Assembly: GCA_965222825.1 (NCBI GenBank)
Contig: OZ244964.1
Location: forward strand, 496,001-560,000
Reading direction: 5' to 3'
DNA: 64,000 nucleotides
Source: G965207335 sp965222825
GTDB taxonomy: Bacteria; Pseudomonadota; Gammaproteobacteria; PS1; Pseudothioglobaceae
Positions 45,029 to 53,312 of the stretch are shown piece after piece (positions within the stretch are counted from its first letter, which is position 1; each line of letters starts with the position of its first letter). A model generated the notes under the pieces. It searched no databases, had not been told where the DNA came from, and saw only the letters and a program-made list of their open reading frames with translations. A program made the position numbers and the translations under genes.

Positions 45029-45412
45029 TTAATAAACACTGCATAACACTTCGCCACCTACTTGCTCTTGGCTAGCTTGTTTACCAGTCATAACACCTTT
45101 TGAGGTTGATACAATAACAATACCCATACCACCTATAATACTAGGCATAGTATCTTTGGTTTTATAAACCCTTAAACTAGGCTTACTAATTCTATTAATG
45201 CTTTCAATAACAGCCCTAGATTGATAGTATTTTAAATCAATAGTAATTGTATTATCATTTACACTATAAGATTCAACATAACCTTCATCTAATAATACCT
45301 TAACTATAGCAATTTTAATTTTTGAGCTTGGTATTTGCACATTTTTTTTATTAACTAATTGTGCATTACGCACTCTAGTTAACATATCAGCTATTGGATC
45401 AGACATACTCAT
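45029..45412 (-). CDS. rpsH: Ribosomal protein S8
   Basis: 127 residues. SDPIADMLTRVRNAQ and the C-terminal TSKGVMTGKQASQEQVGGEVLC are S8, a primary 16S rRNA binder and the known translational repressor of the spc operon. An internal ATG at 45406 gives the shorter family start MSDPI. Order is normal. Confidence 0.97.
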   Translation of the reverse strand: MSMSDPIADMLTRVRNAQLVNKKNVQIPSSKIKIAIVKVLLDEGYVESYSVNDNTITIDLKYYQSRAVIESINRISKPSLRVYKTKDTMPSIIGGMGIVIVSTSKGVMTGKQASQEQVGGEVLCSVY

Positions 45413-45421
45413 ATTATTCCC

Positions 45422-45727
45422 CTACCAACTTGATTTAGATAATCCTGGAACTTCACCATTCATAGTTCTCTCTCTTAGTTTAGTTCTACTTAGCCCAAAT
45501 CTTCTATATACGCCATTAGGTCTTCCTGTTAAATTACAACGGTTTCTCATCCTAACAGGTGATGAATCTCTTGGCAGTGATTGTAATTTAATAATAGCAT
45601 CTAATCGCTCTTGTTCGTTTGTAGATACACTTTTAATAATTTTTTTCAACTCTTGTCGTAAATTACGATATTTAGCAACTATTTTTGCTCTTTTAATATC
45701 ACGGCATATCATAGACTTTTTAGCCAT
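45422..45727 (-). CDS. rpsN: Ribosomal protein S14
   Basis: 101 residues, the long zinc-free form: SLPRDSSPVRMRNRCNLTGRPNGVYRRFGLSR. The Cys-x2-Cys pairs of the short zinc form are missing. Positioned between rplE and rpsH. Confidence 0.97.
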   Translation of the reverse strand: MAKKSMICRDIKRAKIVAKYRNLRQELKKIIKSVSTNEQERLDAIIKLQSLPRDSSPVRMRNRCNLTGRPNGVYRRFGLSRTKLRERTMNGEVPGLSKSSW

Positions 45728-45741
45728 TATTGTTCCTTATA

Positions 45742-46293
45742 TTAATCTTTAAATGGGAAATTAAAAGCAACTAATAGTTTCTTGGCTTGTGCATTTGTTT
45801 TAGCGCTTGTAGTAATACAAATGTCCATACCTCTAATTTTTTGTATTTTTTCAAAGTCTATTTCTGGAAAAACTATTTGCTCAGTAATACCCATACTAAA
45901 ATTACCCCTACCATCAAAAGATTTAGCACTCAAACCTCTAAAATCACGCACCCTAGGAATAGCAACATTTACTAGACGATCTAGAAATTCATACATCTTA
46001 TCTTTTCTTAATACTACCTTAACTCCAATAGGCATACCCTCTCTTAACTTAAAACTTGCCACTGATTTTTTAGCTTTAATAATAATTGGTTTTTGCCCTG
46101 CTATTAACGCCATCTCATCAACAGCGTTTTGCACTACTTTTTTGTCTCCAACAGCATCACCTAAACCCATATTTATAGTAATTTTTTTTATTTTTGGCAC
46201 TGACATAATATTATTTAAGTCAAGTTCATCTTTTAGTTTAATTACTATATTATCTAGATATTCTTGTTTTAATCTTGCTCTTAATTCTGCCAC
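45742..46293 (-). CDS. rplE: Ribosomal protein L5
   Basis: 183 residues. IKKITINMGLGDAV, AGQKPIIIKAKKSVASFKLREGMPIG and SAKSFDGRGNFSMGITEQIVFPEI are L5, which binds 5S rRNA and P-site tRNA. Nine bases separate it from rplX. Confidence 0.97.
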   Translation of the reverse strand: MAELRARLKQEYLDNIVIKLKDELDLNNIMSVPKIKKITINMGLGDAVGDKKVVQNAVDEMALIAGQKPIIIKAKKSVASFKLREGMPIGVKVVLRKDKMYEFLDRLVNVAIPRVRDFRGLSAKSFDGRGNFSMGITEQIVFPEIDFEKIQKIRGMDICITTSAKTNAQAKKLLVAFNFPFKD

Positions 46294-46302
46294 TTTTATT
46301 CC

Positions 46303-46614
46303 TTAAATAATTTCACCATTTGACTTATAAAAACGCTCTTTTTCGTTATCGCTATTAATACGAACACCAACTCTATCTGCTTTTTTTGTTGTAGGATTAA
46401 AAATAGCTACATTAGATATATCAATAGGCATATTTTTATCAACAATTCCGCCTGTTGTGTTAGTATTAGGATTTGCTTTTACATGTTTTTTAGCTATATT
46501 TACGCCTTCAACTATTACTTTATTACTACCTATTAAAGAATCAATAGTCCCCCTAGAGCCTTTATCTTTACCAGCAATAACTATTATTTCATCATCTTTT
46601 TTTAATTTTCTCAT
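46303..46614 (-). CDS. rplX: Ribosomal protein L24
   Basis: 103 residues. MRKLKKDDEIIVIAGKDKGSRGTI, the KOW motif, followed by VIVEGVNIAKKHVKANP, is L24, an assembly initiator of the 50S. Its ATG overlaps the rplN stop by one base. Confidence 0.97.
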   Translation of the reverse strand: MRKLKKDDEIIVIAGKDKGSRGTIDSLIGSNKVIVEGVNIAKKHVKANPNTNTTGGIVDKNMPIDISNVAIFNPTTKKADRVGVRINSDNEKERFYKSNGEII

Positions 46615-46982
46615 TACAATACCTCTGGAGCTAATGAAACAATTTTCATAAACCTAGCACTTCGTAATTCTCTAGCAACAGGACCAAAAATACGAGTTCC
46701 AACTGGCTCTAATTTAGAATTTAATAATACCACTGCATTACTATCAAACCTTAATACTGAGCCATCTTTTCGTCTTACACCTTTTGCTGAACGAACTATA
46801 ACTGCATTATAAACATCGCCTTTTTTTACCTTACCTCTTGGGTTAGTTTCTTTAATACTAACTTTAATAACATCGCCAATATTGGCGTATCTGCGTTTTG
46901 AGCCACCTAATACTTTAATGCACATTGCCTTAATGCCACCACTATTATCAGCAACCTGTAATTTTGTCTGCATTTGAATCAT
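46614..46982 (-). CDS. rplN: Ribosomal protein L14
   Basis: 122 residues. MIQMQTKLQVADNSGGIKAMCIKVLGG and GTRIFGPVARELRSARFMKIVSLAPEVL are L14 of the subunit interface. The start at 46982 agrees with the family start MIQ. Confidence 0.98.
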   Translation of the reverse strand: MIQMQTKLQVADNSGGIKAMCIKVLGGSKRRYANIGDVIKVSIKETNPRGKVKKGDVYNAVIVRSAKGVRRKDGSVLRFDSNAVVLLNSKLEPVGTRIFGPVARELRSARFMKIVSLAPEVL

Positions 46983-47007
46983 AATATAATCTCTTAAAAT
47001 CTTTCTA

Positions 47008-47277
47008 CTAGTCTATGGTAACGGCTTTCTTAATAATTTCTACTAAAATCCAATGTTTAGTTTTTGAAAATGGCGCTGTTTCTGATACTTTAACCTTATC
47101 GCCTATCTTACATTCATTATTTTCGTCATGGGCATGGACTTTAGTGCTTCTTTTAATAATTTTTTTGTATATTGGGTGTTTAACCGTTCTTTCTACTAAA
47201 ATAGCAATAGTTTTATCACGGCTATCACTTACTACTTTTCCTGTTAGTGTTCGTTTAAATTTATTTTCTTTACTCAT
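47008..47277 (-). CDS. rpsQ: Ribosomal protein S17
   Basis: 89 residues. RTLTGKVVSDSRDKTIAILVERTVKHPIYKK and VSETAPFSKTKHWILVEII are S17, a primary 16S rRNA binder. Start overlaps the end of rpmC by 8 bp. Confidence 0.97.
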   Translation of the reverse strand: MSKENKFKRTLTGKVVSDSRDKTIAILVERTVKHPIYKKIIKRSTKVHAHDENNECKIGDKVKVSETAPFSKTKHWILVEIIKKAVTID

Positions 47278-47476
47278 TATTATTATTATCTTTAATTAGT
47301 GTTTTAATTCTAGCAATAGTTTTTTTAGTTTTATTTAATTTACTAATATCACTAAGTTGTTCGGCACTATGTTGCATACGTAGATCAAATTGTTGTTTTA
47401 ATACAACTAATAAATTTTCATTTAATTCGGCAACATTCATAGCTCTAAGGTCTATTAATTCTTGTTTTGACTTCAT
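47270..47476 (-). CDS. rpmC: Ribosomal protein L29
   Basis: 68 residues. LIDLRAMNVAELNENLLVVLKQQFDLRMQHSAEQL is the L29 helical hairpin near the tunnel exit. It overlaps rplP by 4 bp and rpsQ by 8 bp. Confidence 0.96.
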   Translation of the reverse strand: MKSKQELIDLRAMNVAELNENLLVVLKQQFDLRMQHSAEQLSDISKLNKTKKTIARIKTLIKDNNNNE

Positions 47477-47889
47477 TGCATTGCCTTTCTTTTAGTTATA
47501 GTTGTTCTCATAGGTAATTTTGATGCCGCTAAGGAAAAAGCCTCCTTAGCAACATCATCGTCTACCCCTTGCATTTCAAATAACATAGCTCCTGGTTTAA
47601 CCTGTGCCACCCAATACTCAACACTGCCTTTACCCTTACCCATACGCACTTCTAATGGTTTTTTAGTAATGGGCTTATCTGGAAAAATTCTAATCCAAAC
47701 CTTACCTTGTCTTTTTATATGTCTAGTCATAGCTCGTCTTGCTGATTCTATTTGTCTAGCACTAATTCTGCCTCTGGTTATAGCTTGTAAACCAATATTG
47801 CCAAAACTTACTTTATTGCCAGAAGTTGCTAATCCACGATTACGCCCCTTCATTGTTTTTCTATATTTTGTTCGTTTAGGTTGTAACAT
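47473..47889 (-). CDS. rplP: Ribosomal protein L16
   Basis: 138 residues. MLQPKRTKYRKTMKGRNRGLA and RMGKGKGSVEYWVAQVKPGAMLFEM are L16, which helps form the tRNA acceptor site. Position between rpsC and rpmC is normal. Confidence 0.98.
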   Translation of the reverse strand: MLQPKRTKYRKTMKGRNRGLATSGNKVSFGNIGLQAITRGRISARQIESARRAMTRHIKRQGKVWIRIFPDKPITKKPLEVRMGKGKGSVEYWVAQVKPGAMLFEMQGVDDDVAKEAFSLAASKLPMRTTITKRKAMQ

Positions 47890-47914
47890 ACTAATACCTT
47901 ATAAATATTTATTT

Positions 47915-48580
47915 TTATCGTTTAGCAATTTCTGCTAGAGTCCCTTGCTTATGGTCTAATATTTCGCCATTAAATACCCACACCTTAATACCAATAACTC
48001 CGTATTGAGTATTAGAGCTAAATGTGCCATAATCTATATCAGCTCGAAAGGTTTGTAATGGCACTTTACCTTCTCTATACCATTCGCTTCTAGCAATTTC
48101 TGCACCGTTTAAACGACCGCCTACTTGAACTTTAATACCTTTAACTCCTAAACGCATTGCACTAGCAATTGCTCTTTTCACCGCACGACGATACATAACA
48201 CGGCGCTCTAATTGCTGACCAATATTTTCTGCAATTAATTGTGCGTCTAATTCTGGTTTTTTAATTTCTTCAATAACAATAAAACTATTTACCCCTAAAA
48301 TTTTTGATGCTTCGTCTTTTAATTGATCTATACCTGAACCTTTTTTACCAATTACTATTCCCGGCCTTGCAGTATAAATAAATATCTTAGCTGAATTATC
48401 AGACCTCTCGATAATAATACGACTAACAGATGCATCTTTTAATTTTGCAAATAAAACATCTCTAACCTTAATATCGGCTAATAAATATTTTGTATAATTC
48501 TTCTTATCAGCATACCATTTAGAATCCCAATCTCTGATGATACCTAGTCTAATTCCTTTTGGATTAACTTTCTGACCCAT
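47915..48580 (-). CDS. rpsC: Ribosomal protein S3
   Basis: 221 residues. MGQKVNPKGIRLGIIRDWDSKWYA, the KH motif VIGKKGSGIDQL and the C-terminal domain GGRLNGAEIARSEWYREGKVPLQTFRADIDYG are S3 of the mRNA-entry region. Confidence 0.98.
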   Translation of the reverse strand: MGQKVNPKGIRLGIIRDWDSKWYADKKNYTKYLLADIKVRDVLFAKLKDASVSRIIIERSDNSAKIFIYTARPGIVIGKKGSGIDQLKDEASKILGVNSFIVIEEIKKPELDAQLIAENIGQQLERRVMYRRAVKRAIASAMRLGVKGIKVQVGGRLNGAEIARSEWYREGKVPLQTFRADIDYGTFSSNTQYGVIGIKVWVFNGEILDHKQGTLAEIAKR

Positions 48581-48591
48581 ATTATTATTCC

Positions 48592-48924
48592 TTAAACACT
48601 TACACCAATAGTTATATGACTACTGCGTTTTAAAATTCTATTTGCTCTACCCTTAGCTCTAGGGCGAGTGCGTTTCATAGTAGATCCTTCATCAACATAT
48701 ATACTACTTATTATTAATTCATCAATATCAAATGCTTTATTATGCTCAGCATTAGATATGGCAGAATTTAGCACATCTTTTAATAATACTGCAGCTTTCT
48801 TATTACTAAATGTAAGAATATTTAGTGCTTCTTCTACTGGTTTTAACCTAATTTGGTTTGCTACTAATCTAACCTTAAAAGGCGATATTCTAGCGTATTT
48901 ATGTTTTGCAAATACTTGTTCCAT
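48592..48924 (-). CDS. rplV: Ribosomal protein L22
   Basis: 110 residues. AKHKYARISPFKVRLVANQIR and STMKRTRPRAKGRANRILKRSSHITIGV are L22, whose loop lines the exit tunnel. Confidence 0.97.
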   Translation of the reverse strand: MEQVFAKHKYARISPFKVRLVANQIRLKPVEEALNILTFSNKKAAVLLKDVLNSAISNAEHNKAFDIDELIISSIYVDEGSTMKRTRPRAKGRANRILKRSSHITIGVSV

Positions 48925-48932
48925 AATAATAT

Positions 48933-49208
48933 TTATTTACTAACTTTTTTACTAAGAGGATGGGCTCTAAAAGTCCTAGTAGCAGAAAACTCACCTAATT
49001 TATGCCCCACCATATTTTCATTAATAGATATTGGCACATGTTGTCTGCCATTATGAATGGAAATTACTAAGCCAATCATATCAGGAACAATAACAGAACG
49101 CCGTGACCAAGTTTTAATCGGTTTTCTGCTTTTTTTCTCTTGGGCAACTAGCACTTTTTTAATTAAATGCTCATCTACAAAAGGTCCTTTTCTTAATGAT
49201 CTTGCCAT
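48933..49208 (-). CDS. rpsS: Ribosomal protein S19
   Basis: 91 residues. MARSLRKGPFVDEHLIKKV and GLVISIHNGRQHVPISINENMVGHKLGEFSATRTF are S19 of the 30S head. Confidence 0.98.
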   Translation of the reverse strand: MARSLRKGPFVDEHLIKKVLVAQEKKSRKPIKTWSRRSVIVPDMIGLVISIHNGRQHVPISINENMVGHKLGEFSATRTFRAHPLSKKVSK

Positions 49209-49217
49209 GTAAATTCC

Positions 49218-50039
49218 TTATTTTCTACGACGCACAATTAAATAGTCTGTGCGTTTATTGTGTCTAGTTTTATGCCCCTTAGTAGGAGTGCCCCATGGTG
49301 AAACAGGATGCCTGCCACCGCTTGTTTTACCTTCACCACCACCGTGGGGGTGATCAACTGGATTCATAGCAACACCTCTAACAGTAGGTCTAACACCACG
49401 CCACCTATTTGCACCAGCCTTACCTAGTTTTTGCAAACTATTTTCAATATTACTTACTTGTCCTATTGTTGCACGACAATCTGATAATACCTTACGCATT
49501 TCCCCTGAGCGAAGTCTTAGGGTAATATAATTGCCTTCTTTTGCTACTAATTGTGCTGAACCACCTGCACTTCTTACTAATTGTGCTCCCTTTTTAGGTT
49601 GTAATTCTATGCAATGAATAACAGTTCCTAATGGAATATTATTCATTGGCAAAGTATTACCAATTTTAATAGCCACATTATTACCCGATTGCACAGTATC
49701 ACCAACTTTTAAGCCCTTAGGGGCAATAATATAACTTCTTAATCCATTGGCGTATAAAATTAAGGCTATATTAGCACTACGATTTGGGTCATATTCTAGT
49801 CTTTCCACCTTTGCTTCACAAGAATCTTTATTGCGTTTAAAATCAATAATACGATACTTTTGCTTATGTCCGCCGCCCTTATGTCTGCAAGTTATTCTGC
49901 CGTTATTATTTCGTCCACCAGTTTTATTTTTTGCCTTAGTTAGCCCTGCAAACGGCTCGCCCTTGTAAATATCATTATTGACTATGCTAATTACATGCCT
50001 ACGACCTGGTGATGTTGGTTTTCTTTTAATAATTGCCAT
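49218..50039 (-). CDS. rplB: Ribosomal protein L2
   Basis: 273 residues. The start AIIKRKPTSPGRRHV and the C-terminal NPVDHPHGGGEGKTSGGRHPVSPWG with the conserved His near the peptidyl transferase centre identify L2. Confidence 0.98.
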   Translation of the reverse strand: MAIIKRKPTSPGRRHVISIVNNDIYKGEPFAGLTKAKNKTGGRNNNGRITCRHKGGGHKQKYRIIDFKRNKDSCEAKVERLEYDPNRSANIALILYANGLRSYIIAPKGLKVGDTVQSGNNVAIKIGNTLPMNNIPLGTVIHCIELQPKKGAQLVRSAGGSAQLVAKEGNYITLRLRSGEMRKVLSDCRATIGQVSNIENSLQKLGKAGANRWRGVRPTVRGVAMNPVDHPHGGGEGKTSGGRHPVSPWGTPTKGHKTRHNKRTDYLIVRRRK

Positions 50040-50049
50040 ATTTTCTTAC

Positions 50050-50343
50050 CTATGCTGTTGTATCTATCATTTGTCCTTCTGCTACACGAACAATTGCTTT
50101 CTTCCAACTTGCACGACGACCAATTTTACGAGCAAAAACTTTTTGCTTGCCTATTATGTTTAAAGTCTGAACTTTATCAACATTAACACTAAAAAGTAAT
50201 TCTACTGCTAATTTAATATCTTTTTTTGTTGCACTTTTTAGAACTTTAAAAACATACTGATTATTAGCAGATGCCATAGTAGTTTTCTCAGAAACAACAG
50301 GTGCTAATAATACTTTAAATAATCTCTCTTTACTCATAACCAT
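50050..50343 (-). CDS. rplW: Ribosomal protein L23
   Basis: 97 residues, or 95 from the ATG at 50337, which matches the family start MSKERLFKVLLAPVVSEKT better. VDKVQTLNIIGKQKVFARKIGRRASWKKAIVRV is L23, the docking site at the tunnel exit for trigger factor and SRP. Start overlaps the end of rplD. Confidence 0.97.
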   Translation of the reverse strand: MVMSKERLFKVLLAPVVSEKTTMASANNQYVFKVLKSATKKDIKLAVELLFSVNVDKVQTLNIIGKQKVFARKIGRRASWKKAIVRVAEGQMIDTTA

Positions 50344-50948
50344 TTCTCAACTTTTACTAATGCATCTTTGGTTATTACTACATTTTTATAGCCAATTAAA
50401 CTAACAGGATTAATATCATTAATGCTTATTACCCCTATATGGTATAAATTTCTAGCCGATAAATATAAATTTTCATCTAAATTTTCTGTAATAATTAAAA
50501 TATCTGTTAAATTTAAATCTTGTAGTAATTTAACAGCTGCCTTAGTATTAGGTTTATCAATATTTATTTCCTTAACCACCGTTAATCTATTAGCCTTAAT
50601 TAGTTCTGAAAAAATAATTCTAATAGCACCACGATACATTTTTTTATTTACTTTTTTGTCATAATTTCTATTATTAGCTGCAAAAGTTACCCCGCCACCA
50701 CGCCAAATAGGACTTCTTATAGTTCCAGACCTAGCCCTACCTGAGCCTTTTTGTGAGTGTGGCTTTCTACCACCACCTGAGGCAGATGAGCGATTTTTTT
50801 GTGCCTTAGTGCCAGACCTTCCTCCAGCCATATAAGCACTAACTACTTGATGCACTAGAGATTCGTTGTAATCTTTGGCAAAAATAGTATCTGCGACAAC
50901 AACACTAGTTGAATTATTTGTTGTTATGTCTAATACTTTTAATTTCAT
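50334..50948 (-). CDS. rplD: Ribosomal protein L4
   Basis: 204 residues. VVSAYMAGGRSGTKAQKNRSSASGGGRKPHSQKGSGRARSGTIRSPIWRGG is the tunnel-lining loop of L4. L4 is also the known feedback regulator of the S10 operon. Confidence 0.97.
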   Translation of the reverse strand: MKLKVLDITTNNSTSVVVADTIFAKDYNESLVHQVVSAYMAGGRSGTKAQKNRSSASGGGRKPHSQKGSGRARSGTIRSPIWRGGGVTFAANNRNYDKKVNKKMYRGAIRIIFSELIKANRLTVVKEINIDKPNTKAAVKLLQDLNLTDILIITENLDENLYLSARNLYHIGVISINDINPVSLIGYKNVVITKDALVKVEKWL

Positions 50949-50951
50949 CTT

Positions 50952-51656
50952 TTAGCCTTTGTTGTCTGTAGTGCTAGTATCTTTTGCTATTTGGGTATTT
51001 TCTTTATTCTTTTTGTGTGATAATACTATGCTAACAAAACCATTTTTAGCACCGGGAACAGCCCCAGTTACTAACATAATATTGCGTTGATTATCAATTT
51101 TTATAATTTTTAAATTCTCTTCTGTAACCTTAGCATCTCCCATATGCCCTGCCATTTTTTTACCCTTAAAAACTCTACCGGGATTTTGACATTGCCCTGT
51201 TGAGCCTATAGCTCTATGGGATATAGAATTACCATGAGTTGCATCTTGCATTTTAAAATTATATCTTTTAACTCCGCCTTGAAACCCTTTACCCTTAGAC
51301 TTACCAGTAATATCAACAAATTGTCCTTCGTTAAACAATGATAAATCAATTACACTGCTGTCTTTAATGTCGGCTTCATTAGTTCTAAATTCCCATAAGC
51401 CTAAACCAATTTGCTGCGATGCTTTAGCATAATGACCTTTTATTGCCTTAGAAACCCGTCTAATTTTTGCCTCACCTTTCTTATTAGCCTTTAATCCAGT
51501 AGTAACTTGAATAGCACAATAACCATCTGTGGCTAAGGTCTTCTTTTGAACAATGCGATTTTTATCAACCTTAATAGCAGTAACAGGCACAGTAATACCA
51601 TGTTCTAACATAACGCGTGTCATGCCTAATTTCTGTCCTACTACTCCAATTGCCAT
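50952..51656 (-). CDS. rplC: Ribosomal protein L3
   Basis: 234 residues. MAIGVVGQKLGMTRVM, GKSKGKGFQGGVKRYNF and GNSISHRAIGSTGQCQNPGRVFKGKKMAGHMG are L3. The C-terminal about 20 residues (KENTQIAKDTSTTDNKG) extend beyond the usual end. Confidence 0.97.
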   Translation of the reverse strand: MAIGVVGQKLGMTRVMLEHGITVPVTAIKVDKNRIVQKKTLATDGYCAIQVTTGLKANKKGEAKIRRVSKAIKGHYAKASQQIGLGLWEFRTNEADIKDSSVIDLSLFNEGQFVDITGKSKGKGFQGGVKRYNFKMQDATHGNSISHRAIGSTGQCQNPGRVFKGKKMAGHMGDAKVTEENLKIIKIDNQRNIMLVTGAVPGAKNGFVSIVLSHKKNKENTQIAKDTSTTDNKG

Positions 51657-51676
51657 TTTGTGCCTTTATCAATTTT

Positions 51677-51994
51677 TTAATTTGCTTTTCTTAGTTCAAT
51701 TTGTACATTAACACCAGCTGCTAAATCTAACTTCATTAAAGCATCCATAGTTTTTTCCGTAGGATTAATTACATCTATAAGTCGCAGGTAAGTTTTAAGC
51801 TCGTATTGATCTCTTGCATCTTTATTTACATGCGGAGATATTAAAACTGTCCATCGCTCTCTTTTTGTAGGTAGAGGAATTGGTCCTCTAACAGTTGAGC
51901 CCGTTCTTTTAGCTGTTTCAACAATTTCTAAGGTTGACTTATCAATCAAACGATGATCAAAAGCTTTTAATTTAATCCTAATATTTTCATTCAT
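51677..51994 (-). CDS. rpsJ: Ribosomal protein S10
   Basis: 105 residues. IRIKLKAFDHRLIDKSTLEIVETAKRTG and RGPIPLPTKRERWTVLISPHVNKDARDQYELKTYLRLIDVI are S10 (NusE), which also takes part in antitermination. First gene of the S10 operon. Confidence 0.98.
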   Translation of the reverse strand: MNENIRIKLKAFDHRLIDKSTLEIVETAKRTGSTVRGPIPLPTKRERWTVLISPHVNKDARDQYELKTYLRLIDVINPTEKTMDALMKLDLAAGVNVQIELRKAN

Positions 51995-52026
51995 TGTCTT
52001 AAATTGCTCTAAAATAAGAACACAAG

Positions 52027-52056
52027 ATTATACCTAATTTTTATCCAAAATAATAA
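52027..52056 (-). promoter_or_regulatory. Possible promoter of the S10 operon
   Basis: A perfect TATAAT (52027-52032, minus strand) lies 33 bp before rpsJ. The upstream -35 is poor (TTATTA with 18-bp spacing), so the call is tentative. The region is between tuf and rpsJ, where an independent S10 promoter is usual. Confidence 0.35.
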
Positions 52057-52102
52057 AATTATTTTACAAATTAAGCCACTTGCCTAATCCCTCAGTTATT
52101 AA

Positions 52103-53293
52103 CTAATTAATAACCTTAACAACAACTCCAGCACCAACTGTTTTACCACCCTCACGAATAGCAAATCTTAACCCTTCTTCCATAGCAATTGGTGCTAATA
52201 GTTCAACTATCATCTTAATATTATCACCTGGCATTACCATTTCTACGCCTTCTGGTAGCTCACAAGCACCAGTTACATCGGTTGTTCTAAAATAGAATTG
52301 TGGACGGTAATTACTAAAAAATGGTGTGTGTCTGCCACCTTCTTCTTTATTTAGAATATAAACTTCGGCTTCAAACTTAGTATGAGGGGTAATTGTCTTT
52401 GGTTTTGCTAATACTTGCCCTCTTTCTACTTCTTCGCGTTTTGTGCCTCTTAATAACACACCAACATTATCACCTGCTTGTCCACTGTCTAATAATTTAC
52501 GGAACATTTCTACGCCTGTGCAGGTAGTTGTTGTAGTTTTTTTAATACCAACAATTTCAATATCGTCATTGACATTAATTATTCCTCTTTCAATACGCCC
52601 TGTTACCACTGTGCCACGACCTGATATTAAAAATACATCTTCAATTGGCATTAAGAATGGTTTTTCTATATCTCTTTTTGGTTCTGGAATGTAACTATCT
52701 AGTGCTGCAACTAATTTGACAATAGAGGCAGTGCCAATATCTGAACTATCACCTGCTAATGCTTTTAGTGCTGAGCCGTAAATAATAGGGGTATCATCAC
52801 CTGGGAATTCGTATTCGTTTAATAATTCCCTAAGCTCCATTTCTACTAATTCTACTAATTCTGGATCATCAACTTGGTCAGCTTTATTCATATAAACAAC
52901 AATATATGGCACCCCTACTTGACGGGATAATAAAATGTGCTCTCTGGTTTGAGGCATAGGTCCATCTGCTGCTGAACAAACTAAAATAGCACCATCCATT
53001 TGGGCAGCACCTGTTATCATATTTTTAATATAATCAGCGTGCCCTGGACAATCTACATGGGCGTAATGGCGTTTTTCACTTTCGTATTCAACATGTGCTG
53101 TTGAGATGGTAATGCCTCGCTCTTTTTCCTCAGGGGCATTGTCAATATCTGCATAGTCTTTAAATTCACCACCTCTTGCTTCTGACATTACCTTTGTAAG
53201 TGCTGCTGTTAGGGTTGTTTTACCGTGGTCAACATGACCTATGGTGCCAACATTGATGTGGGGTTTGTTTCTTTCAAATTTTTCTTTTGCCAT
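52103..53293 (-). CDS. tuf: Elongation factor Tu
   Basis: 396 residues. GHVDHGKTTL (P-loop), DCPGHADYIKNMITGAAQMD, NKAD and GSALKAL G-domain motifs are present, followed by the two beta-barrel domains. It carries aminoacyl-tRNA to the ribosome. Fourth gene of the str operon (rpsL-rpsG-fusA-tuf). No second copy is in the window. Confidence 0.99.
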   Translation of the reverse strand: MAKEKFERNKPHINVGTIGHVDHGKTTLTAALTKVMSEARGGEFKDYADIDNAPEEKERGITISTAHVEYESEKRHYAHVDCPGHADYIKNMITGAAQMDGAILVCSAADGPMPQTREHILLSRQVGVPYIVVYMNKADQVDDPELVELVEMELRELLNEYEFPGDDTPIIYGSALKALAGDSSDIGTASIVKLVAALDSYIPEPKRDIEKPFLMPIEDVFLISGRGTVVTGRIERGIINVNDDIEIVGIKKTTTTTCTGVEMFRKLLDSGQAGDNVGVLLRGTKREEVERGQVLAKPKTITPHTKFEAEVYILNKEEGGRHTPFFSNYRPQFYFRTTDVTGACELPEGVEMVMPGDNIKMIVELLAPIAMEEGLRFAIREGGKTVGAGVVVKVIN

Positions 53294-53312
53294 AATATTT
53301 ATTTTTTATAAA

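Noticed and set aside
45782..46306. A 174-codon frame opposite rplE
   Set aside because: Antisense to L5 with no motif of its own; same explanation as the other frames opposite the ribosomal block.
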